A stretch of 64,000 bases of DNA from Takakia lepidozioides (lineage: Eukaryota; Streptophyta; Takakiopsida; Takakiales; Takakiaceae). Location: assembly GCA_030704615.1 (NCBI GenBank), contig CM060731.1:75746756-75810755 (forward strand). The letters run 5' to 3'. Each line of letters starts with the position of its first letter. Position 1 is the first letter of the stretch. Below the pieces are notes generated by a model. It was not told where the DNA came from. It made no database searches and saw only the letters and a program-made list of their open reading frames with translations. A program made the translations under genes and the position numbers. Positions 13,520 to 26,600 of the stretch are shown here, one piece after another.

Positions 13520-15480
13520 TGTAGTAATGGATGACTAAGATGTGATGTGCATAATAATACACACGACAATGTCAGCTTCCCATAAAACTTTAAAATGTCT
13601 TCAAAACTTTGTTATTTTAGATATTTTATTTTATTTATTTAATCAATGTGTGGCACTGATCGATTTAATCTTATGAACATTTGATAGATGTTATTAACTT
13701 CCAACCGTTCCCGTACATTGAACGGTGGTTCTCATTTATAATCTTTTGTTAGTTTAAAGTTTCTATGTAAATGTGAATCTCGCAACAAGTGCTATTGCAA
13801 CAATCAGCAACTACTATGACTATTCCATTATTCTTAGTGCATCGATTGATGAGGGATTATGCAATCAATTTTATTGCTTCAAATTGGTTTACATGTCTAA
13901 CTTACGTGTTCGTCTTCCTTTTTCTTTTTCTAGCTTCCACTACTACTTCTTCTATAGTCTATAGATCCTAGTCTACTTCTTCCCCTTATATACAACTGCT
14001 CGTATCCATTGTACAAGTGTACATGCCTCCTCTTATAGTGGCCAACAATAGGTCCACCACCAAACTCCTGCAAACCCTACACTAGCTATGAGATCACTTC
14101 CCGCTCTCAACATACGCAAAATTGAAGGTGGTTGGCTGGTCATCCAGTCAGTTTTTTCTAAAGAGCCCTCCTCCCAAAGGGGAGGAAGAGGCTCTCACTT
14201 ACGATAACTTTGGTGGGGGTCTAATATATAGCCAAGAGTATCTTTTGCGTCATTGCAATTTTCATGGTAACTCAAGACATGTATTGGACGGATGATACTC
14301 TCGCCACTAGCGTCGGTGGCGCCAACAGTGTGAACGAGTAGGTTGATTTGTCGAGGACGTGATTGCATTCTTTGGTTTACCAAATGCCCAATAAATCAAA
14401 GGTGAAAGCATCTCAAGCATAATTTTAAAGGATCTAAGAATCTATTAGAAAATATTTAATGAACAAGTGTGATGAAGACATGGGTGGGGCCTATGCATAC
14501 CACCAAATCATCTACAACCACTAGTGGTTGTTCATGGGAGTTATACATTATTTGTTGAGGGTATGGATGATTTTGAGTTGTCGTCCAGGGTTGTGGATGA
14601 TGTGTCGAGGGTTGTAGATTATCGTCTATTGATTACATGGGCATTTTATATTCCACATCCATACATTTTGGTTTCTCAATGGCCAAACTGATTTTGACCA
14701 TTGGTTTCATGAACTGAGTTAAAAAGTGGGCCTGAAATTCTGGCGATGACACCACATTTTGGTCCTCATTTTTAACATGGGCAAGTCGAAGAGCCAAATC
14801 TGAGCTCGCCAAATGGCTAAAATTCGCCAAAAAGAAAACGCTGCCTGAAACTAGAAACCCACAAAACTAAAATTACCAGCTCACAATTCTTTGTGACGAA
14901 TGCCAAGAAACAATGATCATGGATAAAGAGATGATGAAATCCTGTACAGTTTTTTTATTTTTTTATTTTTTATTTTTATTAAGAGAACAGGGGATTGGCC
15001 CTGGTTGGGAACTTTATTCCTGAGTTATTGAAGGGAAAAAAATTAAAACCCTTGAGGCTGCCATAAGGCATATCGCATGGGAGCCATGCATGATATTCGT
15101 CACCGAGGATTCTTCCCGGATATTCTGTAAGAAGATCCAGTGCTCTACTGGCGTGCTGCCTAAAATAAGTTGGCTTTTCTAAGCCCATGGGAGGGTGTGT
15201 GAACCCCTGGAAAAAACAGAAGACAAAGACTTGAGTCGTTCTGCCGACTGGAGGACTACCAGATAGTGCCAATAAATCTTCCTGTCCAAGACCAAGCAAT
15301 GCTTAACCGCATGCAATGCTCTTCTGCATGCAAAGAAGAACAAGCTAAAAAAAGAGCCTTGCACATGTGCCTGTCTGGGGCTAAAATAAACGAAAAAAGT
15401 TAAGAGATAGATGGGGAGCCGAGAGGGTAGGGTAGGCCACGAAACGGAACGCAGTGGAGATTGCGAAGGGGAACGGGGCG
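13520..15480. other. No gene seen; T-rich tract near 14950
   Basis: AT-rich DNA without recognised coding similarity. A T-rich tract (about 14949-14981) could be the poly(A) end of a minus-strand retroposon, but no element body was recognised next to it. Confidence 0.35.
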
Positions 15481-18400
15481 GTGGAGTTGATCAGGGGAGG
15501 AGGTGGAGAGAGGCAGCCGAGCCAGAATGAATCGTGAAGCTACCGATGGAAGTGGAGCCGCATTGCAGAAGACGAACGGACATGTTTCCAGTTAATTTCG
15601 GATCTTTCAAATTCAGTGGAGACCGAAGAGGAGACCTCTGTGTCCTTCCCAACAGCAGGGGAGTTTGTCTGCCCATACACAGGTGAGGTCATCATAGCAG
15701 CGACAAAGGATCCCATCATTGCCCCAATTGGCACGGTAGGCAGAGATGAGGGCAGGCAGACGCTGTGGTTTCTTGGCAGCCTCTGCACACAGTGAAGCCC
15801 AAGCTTTTTTAGCAGCAATCAACAGATCAAAGAAAACCAGAGATAAGATTGCTGACGCAGAGGTGTTCTCATAGTTGATTGCCAAGCACATCGACTTTTC
15901 CAAATGTTCCAGAGTACCGAGCTTCTAAGAGACTCAAAGATATGGCAGTCCGTGGCTTTGGATTTTTGGCTTTTGCAATAGTTGAGTAAGATTGCCATGG
16001 ATCCAAAGTGCAATGCATCCCAAGAGCTATAGAAGCTTTGCACCATCGGCCAGATGGTTGCCGGTGCCAGACAGTAGAGAAGGCAATGCTCCAGTGTTTC
16101 TATTGTCTGGTTTGTGCAACAGTGACACAGGAGCGCATCATTGAAATTCAGAAGGCCCACCTTGAGAACCCTGTTTGCCACTTGCCATAAGACTGCACTA
16201 ATTTTGGCTGGCTTTGTCTTTTCCCAGATGACCGCCCATATGCCCTTCCAGTTCTCCTAATTGAAATTTTCATGAGCCCATCTGCCTTCCCATTTTGAGA
16301 TAAGAGGGCTTGCTCCGAGCATAGCTCTGTAGCCCATCTTGGCAGTGTATGAGAACATGGGGTGGAGCTCTTCCTGGAAAGCCCATTTCCATTCAGATGG
16401 GTCAAGTTGCAAGGTAGAAACGCCGGAATTCCCAAATAAGACGAAAGATCCCTTGCTAAGCCAAGTAAGGGTGTTTATCCCTCTGGGTGCAGTAGGATTG
16501 AATACTTTGTCCGGGGAGGTCCAATGGCAAATACGAACCAGGGTGGTATTGAAATTAGGGACTGTGACTGGGTCCTGACTGGAGAGACAAAGACGGCCTG
16601 AGAGGTCATTCGCTGTGAAGCAGAAGCCCTTGAACCATTGTTGAGAGACCTCGGAAACGTAGATGACTTGCAGAGAGGGAGGATTGTGCATAACCCATTG
16701 ACCAGGATGAAGATCACCTTGCCCTGCTCTGAGAATTAGTTTCCAGGTGTCTGGGATGGAAAGGATGATTTGAGCAATCCCGGATCTAAGGCGGGTGGTC
16801 CCTAGAGTTTGCTGTAGCGATTGGGGGGAGCTGACCCATAGATTGTTGACTGTCGAGATACCTCTAGATTCCCAAGCTGCCCCATCTCTTTGCTGCTTGC
16901 CTTTCAAGAAGAGAGGGGTTCGGTTCATTAAGGAACAAGTGTTGTCGTAGTGTTTCCTGGAACGTAGATGGGTCCTGTTTCCTCAAGAATGGCCTAAGGG
17001 AATTCCAGGAGTTCCAGATTGAAGACCAAAGAGGGAGCCTGGAGATTTGTGGTTGAAGCCTTGCAGTAGCCAGCGATTGGATGCAGGCCAGAGGACACGT
17101 TGCAGGGGAGAGGAGGAGGAAATGGTGGAAGAGACCATGAGCTTCCACCAGCCGCCCTCCGGCCCAATGAATCTGGGGATCCATTTTCCCAAAAGAGCCT
17201 TGATTTGCAATTCGGGATCCAGAACACCTAGGCCTCCCATTTTTTTTGGAAGACATATTTGGGCCCAGCATACTTGGGGCCTTTTATTCTGGGTGGAAGA
17301 CTCCGCCCCTCAGATGAAGTTTCTGATTAATCTTTTGATTTCCTTGATGAGTTTCGACCCATGACTCCAAGTTGATGCAAAGTACCAGGTCCCTGCTAGC
17401 AAGATTTGGTTGGCAACTAATGCCCTACCTGTGATGGATAAGTCACAGGACCCCCAGTAGGCTAGGTTGCGTTTGAGCTTCTAAATTGTGGTACCTATTC
17501 GCTGCACTTCAGATAGGTAGATTCTGAATGTGTGCCCTAGTAACGTGGTGGGCTCACCTTCTTTAAGCCACAGAAGCCCTAGATGTTGCCCCCAGGTTGG
17601 GTTGGCTCTTATGGCAGATTTAGAGATGTCTCCAAGAAGCATGGCTTTGGTTTTGGACCAGTTAACTCTAAATCCAGAGACACTGCAAGAAGTGAGAGAG
17701 TGTACATTCTGCCGCAGATAGGGAGGGATCGTCTGCCTGAAGCAGCAGAAATGTGTCATCTACAAACATGGAATCCTTTACCTATTTGTGGTGGTTATTT
17801 CTTGGGTTTTGCAGGTTGAGGCCTTTCACTTGAGTGTTATTGTCCAGCATGTGACCAAGGGTATCAGCTACAAATAGGAAGAGAAAGGGCGCTAGAGGGC
17901 ACCCGTGTCTGACTGAGCGTTGTAACTTGAAGGGCTTGGACAGATGCCCGTTGATCATGACTCTGCTGGTTGCTCCTTGAAGGAGAATCTGAACCCACTG
18001 GCAAAAGCCCAGTGGGATGCCTGATTTCCTTAGACCGCCATGAGAAAAGACCAGTCTACCTTATCGAAGGCCTTTTCAAAATCCAGGAGCCAGAGGGCAA
18101 GTGCCTGGCCAGATTTGCTTGCATAGTGGTTAGCCTCCTGAGCCATGAGAACGTTGTCTAGGATGTATCTTCCCTTAACATAGCCTGCCTGACCAGACCT
18201 GATCATTGAAGGGAGAAGGGGCTGAATGCGGAGCGCAAGGGCCTTGGCAATGATCTTGTAAGCGACATTGAGCAGGGTGATGGGCCTATAGCCTTTATGG
18301 CATTGGCCATATCACAAAAGTCCTTGGAGATGGTCGACCAAAGAGATTTGAAGAACTCTACTGGCATACCGTCGATCCCAGGGGCTTTGTTGTTGTTCAG

Positions 18401-18727
18401 GGCTTTGAGGGCATCCTCTAATTCTTCAGGGGTAAGACTTGCCTCCAAATCGAGCGCATCCTCTGCCTTCAGAGTTGTGGGGATGGTTTGAAGGCAAGCA
18501 ACTAGCCTGTCTGGGTAGGCATGATCCTTTAAGTCTGCCTGAAACAGAGAAGAGAAGTGATTGAAAGCAGTCGCGCACATTTGCTTGGGGTTGGAAGAAG
18601 TGTTACCAGGGAGATCCATATAGTCGGGAGATTGTCGACTGGATCTACGGAGCTTCACTTTTTGGAAGAAGTATTTGTTCATTTTTTCTCCCTTGGTTGA
18701 CCAATTGATCCCTGCCTGCATTTTCAT
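15480..18727 (-). mobile_element. Dead LINE (non-LTR retrotransposon), 5'-truncated ORF2
   Basis: On the minus strand, 18727-18203 encodes the start of LINE reverse transcriptase (LTPEELEDALKALNNNKAPG, then IDGMPVEFFKSLW). Further fragments in shifted frames carry YKIIAKALALRIQPLLPSMI, the catalytic FVDDTFLL (about 17748-17770), and at 16040-16125 the zf-RVT zinc motif (CHCCTNQ..EHCLLYC). The endonuclease and ORF1 are missing, so the copy is 5'-truncated. Several stops and frameshifts break it. Order and motifs fit plant L1-type LINEs. The 3' border near 15480 is approximate. Confidence 0.85.
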
Positions 18728-19688
18728 TTTGTTTTCTTGCTCTATGTGGTAGCAGTCAAGGTTATGGCGTTACAGCTTTATTTACACGAAACATGAGGTA
18801 TTTGAACATATGATAGAAAAACCCCAAATCCTGGGAAGGACAAAGAAGGGAGGAAAGGGAAGCAAGCTAAACTATTTAAACTATTTAAGCTATTTAAACT
18901 GATCAAACTGAGGTGGGTCACTCGGTATCTGTTCTACAAAGTTTTACGAGTCAAATTGTGTGTGGGGTGATCGTGTGTGCTCAAGGAAGAGATGATCATG
19001 GTGCAACACCTGCATGGGTGGAATGTGCCATGTGTGTCTGCAGCTCCATGCCTCCTCAGGCTTCCCTCTTCTTCCATGCGTGAGTTTCCTTGCTGGGTTG
19101 TCTCTTTTTCAGAAGTATAAGACTGGCTAGCATATCTCTATCTTTACCTGTCGATTCCTGTTCCTCACAGCCCTTCCCCATTGGCTAATGCAGTTTGACA
19201 AGCAAGCACTGGGGTTGGAATTAGAGTAAGGAAACTCAAACAAGTTGAAATTATGGATGCATTCTAGGCACAGCTGGAGCTGGAATGCTTCGAAACTTCC
19301 AGGGGAGGTGTTTTGCATAACTCCCATATGATACAGATGAAAATTGACTATGGTTGAGGCGGGGCCGAGATTTTGTTTTTTTTTGCTCTGGCTGGTGGAC
19401 TAGACTCGGAAATTGCCCTGCCCATAGTTGCAGTACTGTGAGTTGAGATCTCACTGGGAGGCCGAATCTGCTAGACACGATTTGCAAGTTCTTCGACGCA
19501 TGACAGTCTGAGGCGACCAGCTCACTTGAGACTGTGGTGTAAGACTGGCTGTTCTGGAAGTTGCTACACGCACCAGGTCCACGGATTCAGAGTACCAAGG
19601 TTTTTTATTGATACATTCCGTCCTATTATTACATCTTGTGCTTAAGTCTGTTATCGTGTCATCTCACTGAACTTTACTCCCTCTCCCA
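18728..19688. other. No gene seen; short CTATTTAAA tandem
   Basis: Contains a small tandem of CTATTTAAA-like units at about 18868-18900. The remainder, up to the PSB27-H2 start, shows no coding similarity. The last part should hold the PSB27-H2 promoter and 5' UTR. Confidence 0.4.
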
Positions 19689-21094
19689 ATGCATGAAATG
19701 CATGGATATAGAGACCATGACCAGAAGGCATACCTGTTAACAGCTGTTGATGTGAATGGGACAGAGGGTTTGCAGGTGACATATCCAGGATTTTCTTCAT
19801 CCTCCCAATTTCTTATTTCAAGATGTTCTATCCACTCACAATCTAGACCTATTTCATGTGCTGCAAAGGAGAATAATCTGTCCAGAATTTGTCGTCGAGT
19901 ATTTGTTTCTCCGGTGCTTCTGTGTTTGGCATCTGTTCTGCTAGGGCAGGTACAAGCAACACCAGAGCCTGCTATAGCTGAGGAAGTTCAGAATGAGGGT
20001 GTGGAACAAAGTGGTACTTTTGTGGATGGGGTTTTATCCTTGTTCAATCCCAACGAGATGACTAAATCAGGGAGAAAAATACCAAAAGCTTACGTGAAGA
20101 GTGTGAAGGAGGTAGTGAAAAGTTTGCGTGACTCTTTCAATGAGGACCCAAAGGATGATGCAAAGTTCCGAAGGAATGCAGATTCTGCAAAGGAGGCAAT
20201 TCGGGGGTACTTACAAACTTGGCGAGGGGCAAAAGTTGTGGCTACGGAGGTATGTAACCATGGTCACCTGCTGTGCTTATTGCCATTTTTCACAGCGTTG
20301 TGTTTAGATGTGTTCCAGGGGACTACTCCCCTTGACTGATTATCCGTTGTCGTTCTCCCCTTCTTTCTTCTTTTCTTCCTGTGTGATGTCCTCCCCCCAC
20401 AGCAGGCATAAGAAGCTTTGGTTTATACTAGAGGAAACTGTTTTTGCTTCTCTTATTGATTTTCTTCTCTTGTTCATTCTTCAGGCTTATCTGCTCTTGT
20501 CTGCAAAGTTCTTTCTGAGGGCTCACTCTGGTTTCTGGTGTTATGATGGTCTTGTTTGATTGTTAAAGCTGTTGTTTCTCGGCCAAGGCTGTCTTGTTAC
20601 CCTTCCAAAACAAGCCAGAAACTCAGTAGGTTTGCACCCACTGTGAGGAACTGATGAAGTCAGTAGGAACTCTTACGCAGGTGTTCAAGAAATGGTCGAA
20701 TTGTCGTGTACTTGACTCTAAAAGATACAAGGCTGCAATTTCTTTGCTTTTTCTGTGATGTTCTTTCAAAATCTTTTCTTTCTTCTTTCCAATGGGTCGT
20801 TAACTGGGTTTAGAGATTCTTTGCAAGGGCTGCTTTCTTGCATCAGTTATGGTCTCTTCGTTCTCTTGTAGTCAGTGACCATTCAAATGTAAGCCTGGAG
20901 ATTACTCTGCACTTAGATACGGTCATAGAATTTGGATTGTGGATGTGTTTGGGACAGGATTCATACCTGGCCCTGGAACGAGTATTGCGCATTCTTGGTG
21001 AGTTCTACTCAAAGAAGGGCCCCCGAGCTGCTTGCCAGAGGACATAAGGACCCGTATTTTGGCAGACCTTAGTAAAGCTGATGACTCTCTCTGA
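19689..21094 (+). CDS. PSB27-H2: PSB27-H2 (LPA19)-like photosystem II assembly protein, with frameshift
   Basis: Exon 1 (19689-20249) encodes a Ser-rich transit-like region, then a twin-Arg lumenal signal (RRVFVSPVLLCLASVLLG, cleavage after an Ala-rich site). The mature domain follows (LFNPNEMTKSGRKIPKAYV, then KSVKEVVKSLRDSFNEDPKD). Exon 2 (20958-21094) continues in phase with DSYLALERVLRILGEFYSKK. The conserved C-terminus (LPEDIRTRILADLSKADDSL) then lies in the next frame, so one base appears missing at the G3C5 run at about 21016-21024. PSB27-H2 acts in the thylakoid lumen and assists C-terminal processing of D1 precursor. The start is uncertain: an intron acceptor near 19773 could place the true N-terminus in an upstream exon. 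The frameshift may be a sequencing error or a real lesion. Confidence 0.82.
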
Positions 21095-22686
21095 GCAATG
21101 CCAACCCCCCCCCCCCCACCCTCCCTTGAACCCCATCTAGAGATGAATATTGCTAGAAGAGCTGTAATTTGTGAGCCATCAGCCTTTAGAAGGAAAAAGG
21201 GGTGAAACCTCTCTCTCCACATTTCTTGCTCTGCTCCAGTCACACGCTGTATTATCAGTGACAAAGAACTCTGATAAACCTGTACTCCCACTGCAATTCA
21301 ACAGCAAGCCCACAAAATAGTGGTGTTCTCTATCTATTTGTTCTTTGTTACATTCAACAAATGGCTTCCACACTTGATAGAAAAGGAGATGGTGGAGCAT
21401 GGTTCTGTTTGGGAAGAACCAAATATCCCATGCAACTTTTCTGATTTAGGGTTTGGGACGCCACCCTTGCTACATCTGAAGAACATGGATCCTACAGACA
21501 TGAGAATAGGGGTGTAAGCCGCTCTTCAAACATTGCCCCGTTTTCAAATCTTTCCTTTCATGTCCAACCTTGCCCTTTACAACAATTCTCACTCCCTTCC
21601 ACAAGCTCTTTTGTGCCTCCAGAGTTACAATGTTCATGCTTATTGCCTTGTCATCTCTCTTCATCCACCAGTTGAGAAGAGAAAAGGATTGACTGCACAT
21701 CTGGTCTGCTCTGAGTTACAATCAATGATACGGGCAGAGTTCAAATGATGCCTTACTTACGTAGAATACACATGCAGAGCTCCTGACATGTTTGCCAAGT
21801 TGCTTGTACCAATTGTGGAATAAGAACTCTGCAAATTTTTAGATCTGTCACAAAATTTCTTTGAAAAATCACCACTTGGTTACAATTCTGGGAATTGCGC
21901 TCAGATGTGATTTGAAGTGGCAGGTCTTCAATGTTTGATCTTTCCGGATTGGAGGCATCACTTCCCACTTGGTGCTCCTTCACAGCTCATGGAAATTCAC
22001 TTTAAACCCCAATTTAACCAAAACATTATAATCGGATCACTTAGAACCAATCCTTTGACCTCAACTTTCATCATCTCAATACCTACTCTTTAACATGGCA
22101 AGCTAACTAAGCCTGGTCATTACAGCTCATTACAGACTCCATCAGGTGTCATCTGGTGAGAGCATTTGTCACGAAAAAGATCCAACACATCACAGTATTC
22201 AGAATTTTGGATGTAGACAAAAAACAAACAAACATTGAGTGACTGTGCTCTAAGTTTCTATTTCCTTTTCTTTGATAGACTTTATGTCATCAAGCTCCAG
22301 AAAATCCTATTTCCATCGTGCTATATGGACTACCTTGAACTCCATGTGAACTACGGTGATTGATTCTTCATAACATAGTTTTGAAAGGGGACTCGCTTGC
22401 TATTCAATGTATCACTTCCTATGAAGAGTTAACAGTAACCTCAGAATCGCTGTAAAATGGTAAACACTACTGTTTCTGAAAATGAATGTCACTAACACTA
22501 TTCGAGTCCCTATTTGATCGTATATTCTCCACAACAACCTAAAGTGCCAGAATGTCAGGTTCAATCCATGGGCATAATATGATGGCATTTTGAGCACAGC
22601 CCACAAGCCCTGACATCTTCAGTGATGACCAGATATGGAGATTTAAGAGAGAGGAACAGGAAGGTGAGAGAGTCAGAGGCAGTAGA
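21095..22686. other. No gene seen; poly-C tract at 21105-21120
   Basis: A long C run lies just after the PSB27-H2 stop. Short open frames (for example plus 21320-21517 and minus 21753-21983) show no recognised domain. The stretch probably holds the 3' UTRs of the convergent PSB27-H2 and OXA1 genes. Confidence 0.4.
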
Positions 22687-25600
22687 CTATCTTCTTTCCT
22701 TTTTTGATCTTTTTCGAGGTTGGCTGAGCGTTACTATAGATGCCGCTGCGGTGGGGGTCTCACTTGCTGGAGTGGATAAGTGCGCTGTTTCAGGGATTCC
22801 AACAGCCTTCCTAATTCCTGGTTGCTTCAAAACTGATCAGAGAGAAGATATGTTAGAGTACTTGGGGAGGGAGGAGGATTGAAAAAGAAAAGGAAAGAAA
22901 GGATGTGTCCTGTTGCACCCTACATAGTTCAGAAAAGTTGTGCCAAAAAATATGAGGTCAAATGCGTCCATTATGAACAACAACAGCTCCTGTGGACCAC
23001 AAGATATTCAGGAAGCTTACCTGCAGTTTGCGCTAATGAGCACAAATTTGCCGTCAGCCAATAGCAGAAGAGGGCCTACATAGAACACAAAAGGCAAACC
23101 TGTTCAGTCTCCTGCATAATAGATGATGCAAAGAGGGAAAGGTTGGTAGCGATACATGGAGATGTTGTTCATGCTGCCTCACCTTAGGAAAAGAAGCTGT
23201 CAAAGGAATTATCAATACAGCAAACCCCCGAAAGAACATTTTCATTTTGCCCATCATTGGTTGTCCTTGCATGCCATCTGCTGCTCCCAGCTGCATCCAC
23301 CCATCCATCTACTTTTAGAGAGCAACAAAGAGTACACGTAGCACGAAACAATTCTTCACATCCAGGTGCCCCCTGAATGTGAGTATATCATCCTTTTCTC
23401 ACCCTAACGAGAAAAATGAAATGAATGAAATGAAATGGTGCTTTATAACGTCCACGGAAAGCTCGTAGAGCTTATGGGACAAAATGGAAAGACAAACATG
23501 AGAGAAAACAGGAAACCAGAGTCAGAGATAAGAACTACTGTTCGAGTGATTGTCTAAGGGTGAATGCCTCGTGCAGGTAGGCTGCCAAGCATTTCTGATC
23601 CTCATAGTGAAAGACCTCACTGAGAGATTGGGTTCCACGGAATAGACAATGGAATCTCCCACGGATCTCATAGTATAGAGGGAAATAGAAGAAGAAGTCT
23701 TTGGAAGTTACCCAACCTCACGACAAAGCTCCATTTCTATCGAGAAACATTCTTGGTTCTCCGAGATGATAGAATCTTAAGGCCCAATTACCTTTCGGCC
23801 TCTTTATCTCCTTCTGTCCTGAGGGCTTTGGGGCGGTTCAGGGTGGGCTCCCAGACTGGCAGATGGTGAAACCTGCAGCGGGAGGACCGCCTCTGTCCAG
23901 CTTGCACAGGGCGCAACCAGGAAATTGAAACTGATGTTGAGTTGCATGTGGTCGAAAATCTTGATGAGTTTTTCCTATGGCACAAGAGGCTTGGGCACCT
24001 TAATTTTCAAAGTCTCCTGACATGTAGCTCCATGAGCTCCTTTCTAATGAGTTGGTTGCGGTCGTGCTTGGATGTGATGTCCACCCCTTCTGGGTTCACT
24101 GGCAATAGTGAGGCAATAGAGAGTCCATGGCGTTCAAAAAAGGTATCCACACAAACATACCAGGATTGTTTGAAGCCTGCATTTTTGAGTCTAATAGAAA
24201 AAGAAAGTGAGAAACAGAGAGCAGTACAATACCTCCACAGTCAAAAGAGTAGCAAGGCCACTAAGAACAGGCAAGATGAACAGGCTGTCTGGAGTGGTGA
24301 GGTCCGTGAACCACAAAGCCCCCCCTTCCTTGAATGAGGGTACTTTCTCTGCCATATTTCTTATCTGCAACCATCCACCCTCCAACTTAGCACCCCATTT
24401 TCCATACTTGTATTTTCAAAGTGTAAACTAAGCTAATCAAAGGGATCCAACTAGTTCAGCAGTAATTGGTCCAATTTAACCAGACACTCATTGCACTGTC
24501 AGCATGTGAGTGTCCAATGCAAAAGTAAGTGGAACTGGTATCCACAGGCTAGACTACCATATCGGTTTTACTAGCTAGGGATGTCCCTTACAGGAAACAA
24601 GACACTAAGTGGGTATCCCACCAGTGCATATTAACTGTGAACAAAGACAAAAGGGTAGGTTATTCTTGAAGTATGCCAAGACCAACAACTAATTGAGAAA
24701 TGAAATGAAATGAAATGGTGCTTTATAACGTCCGCGGAAAGCTCATAGAGCTTATGGGACAAAATGGAAGGCATGAGGAACAAAACCAGAACCCAAGAAT
24801 AAGAACTAATGTTCTAGCGATTGTCTAAGGGTGAAGGCCTCGTGCAGGTATGCTGCCAAGCATTTTTTATCCTCATAGTGGAAGACATCAGTGAGAGATT
24901 GGGTTCCACTGAATAAACAGTGAGAAAGGAGAAGAACGGCAAACAGAATGTTTACGTGCGCTACATATGCACACCAGGCCACATCCTATATCATCCTTCG
25001 TTGGTAAAGGCCCACACAAGGAAGAGGAACAGACTGATGCATAGTATTTTCCCACAAAGTGAATACCATTGAAGTGTCCTTCAAACACAAGAACACAAGA
25101 AGAACCGGCCTCAAACTTCACAATTCCTCATAAAATATCGAAGCAGCGTGGACTTCTGTCAAGAGGCAGTCACAGAAAAACTCACAGCAAAGAAGAAACT
25201 TATGAAAAGGGGAGCTTGCATCAAAGCACCCATCATCGGTGTAAAAGGGTTGGTTTTGTGCCTGCCATTAACAATGCCCAACCACAGCCAGACACAGATT
25301 ACCATTAAACATAATCCTATCCACACAACCTTAACCCCAAAAAATGTCCGACTTGCAACTGAAGTTTGTTGACTTAATCATTCAGCAATATAAATCAGCA
25401 GATTTCTTACTTTTTGAAAAGATCCTTCATCCGCGCTTGATACACCTCTGTAACCTTTGGATCATATCCCTACAACACCAAGCAATTGAGGATTGATTGT
25501 TCGTACCCTCAATGGTCTCCACCACACTTTGAATAGAAAAACAGTCAGAACAATGCAGCATATAGAAATGGGGCTGGAAACACCATGACCCAAGGGTCTA

Positions 25601-26554
25601 GTCCACACTCTACTCTTGATACTTCACTTCAAAGTGAATATCCACAAGCTTGGAGAGAGAATGCCTGTAATAGATTCCACAAATCAGGGATAAGAAGAGA
25701 GAGCACAGTAAGCTTACACTTTCCTTGATGACATTGGTAATGCGCTCAAGTTCTGGTCTCAGCAGCTGCAAACAAAAATCATAAAATTACAACTGCGCAG
25801 TGCTAACCAGAGGCTGTCAGAAAATCTGGCATCGCTCTCTCAATCTGTCAGGGCACTACATATTCGTAAGAAGAGGCATTCACTGATAGGAATGAAAACA
25901 GTTATCAGGTTGCCAACACGCAGAACACATAATAGAGTCAGGGAGAGAGAGAATTGGGAAGGTCTCTATGCTGGTAAACAGTCAGCCTGCCATGGAAACA
26001 GAGTGTGTGTGTGTGTGTGTGTGAGGGAGAGGATGCACTTAGAAGACATTGTTTGCCGTAGCCTTGTGGCCATTGACCCCGCGCCCAGCTTGAACAAAGG
26101 GACAGAAACTACCTTTGACAGGGGCTGACGCCGGTAGTATGACTTACCCTGAAACAGACAGTTGATCCGAGTTCTCCAGATATCCTCTAGAAATCCCTTC
26201 ACACAAGCATCAATCTGATGTGTGTGATTTGCCCAATAACTAGGCCCCAAAAGGGCCTGGGCTTTTGGCTCAGCCTCGAGATTTTCAAAGTTGGTAAACA
26301 GAGGTACAGGAAGAAATCCCTTGATGGATTGGAAGAGGGTGTCTCTCTGGTGAGAGTACCCAGGACAATGAATCGGAAAGTGAATTTTGTCTTCAGGTTG
26401 CCTACAGTTCAAAGGTAGGCTTCCCGCCCTGAATTGAAATTTCAGTCTAGTGCCGAGAGTGGGTAAACCCTTGAGGACATCCACAATGGCCTCCCCCATT
26501 TCACAGACTGGAAACAAGTTCAGGAAAATTTTCTGCCTAACTTCATTCGTGTAC

Positions 26555-26600
<46 letters not shown>

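Noticed and set aside
23788-23985. Minus-strand open frame opposite the LINE zinc motif
   Set aside because: The plus-strand reading has the recognisable C-x2-C zinc motif; the minus frame has biased composition and no domain.
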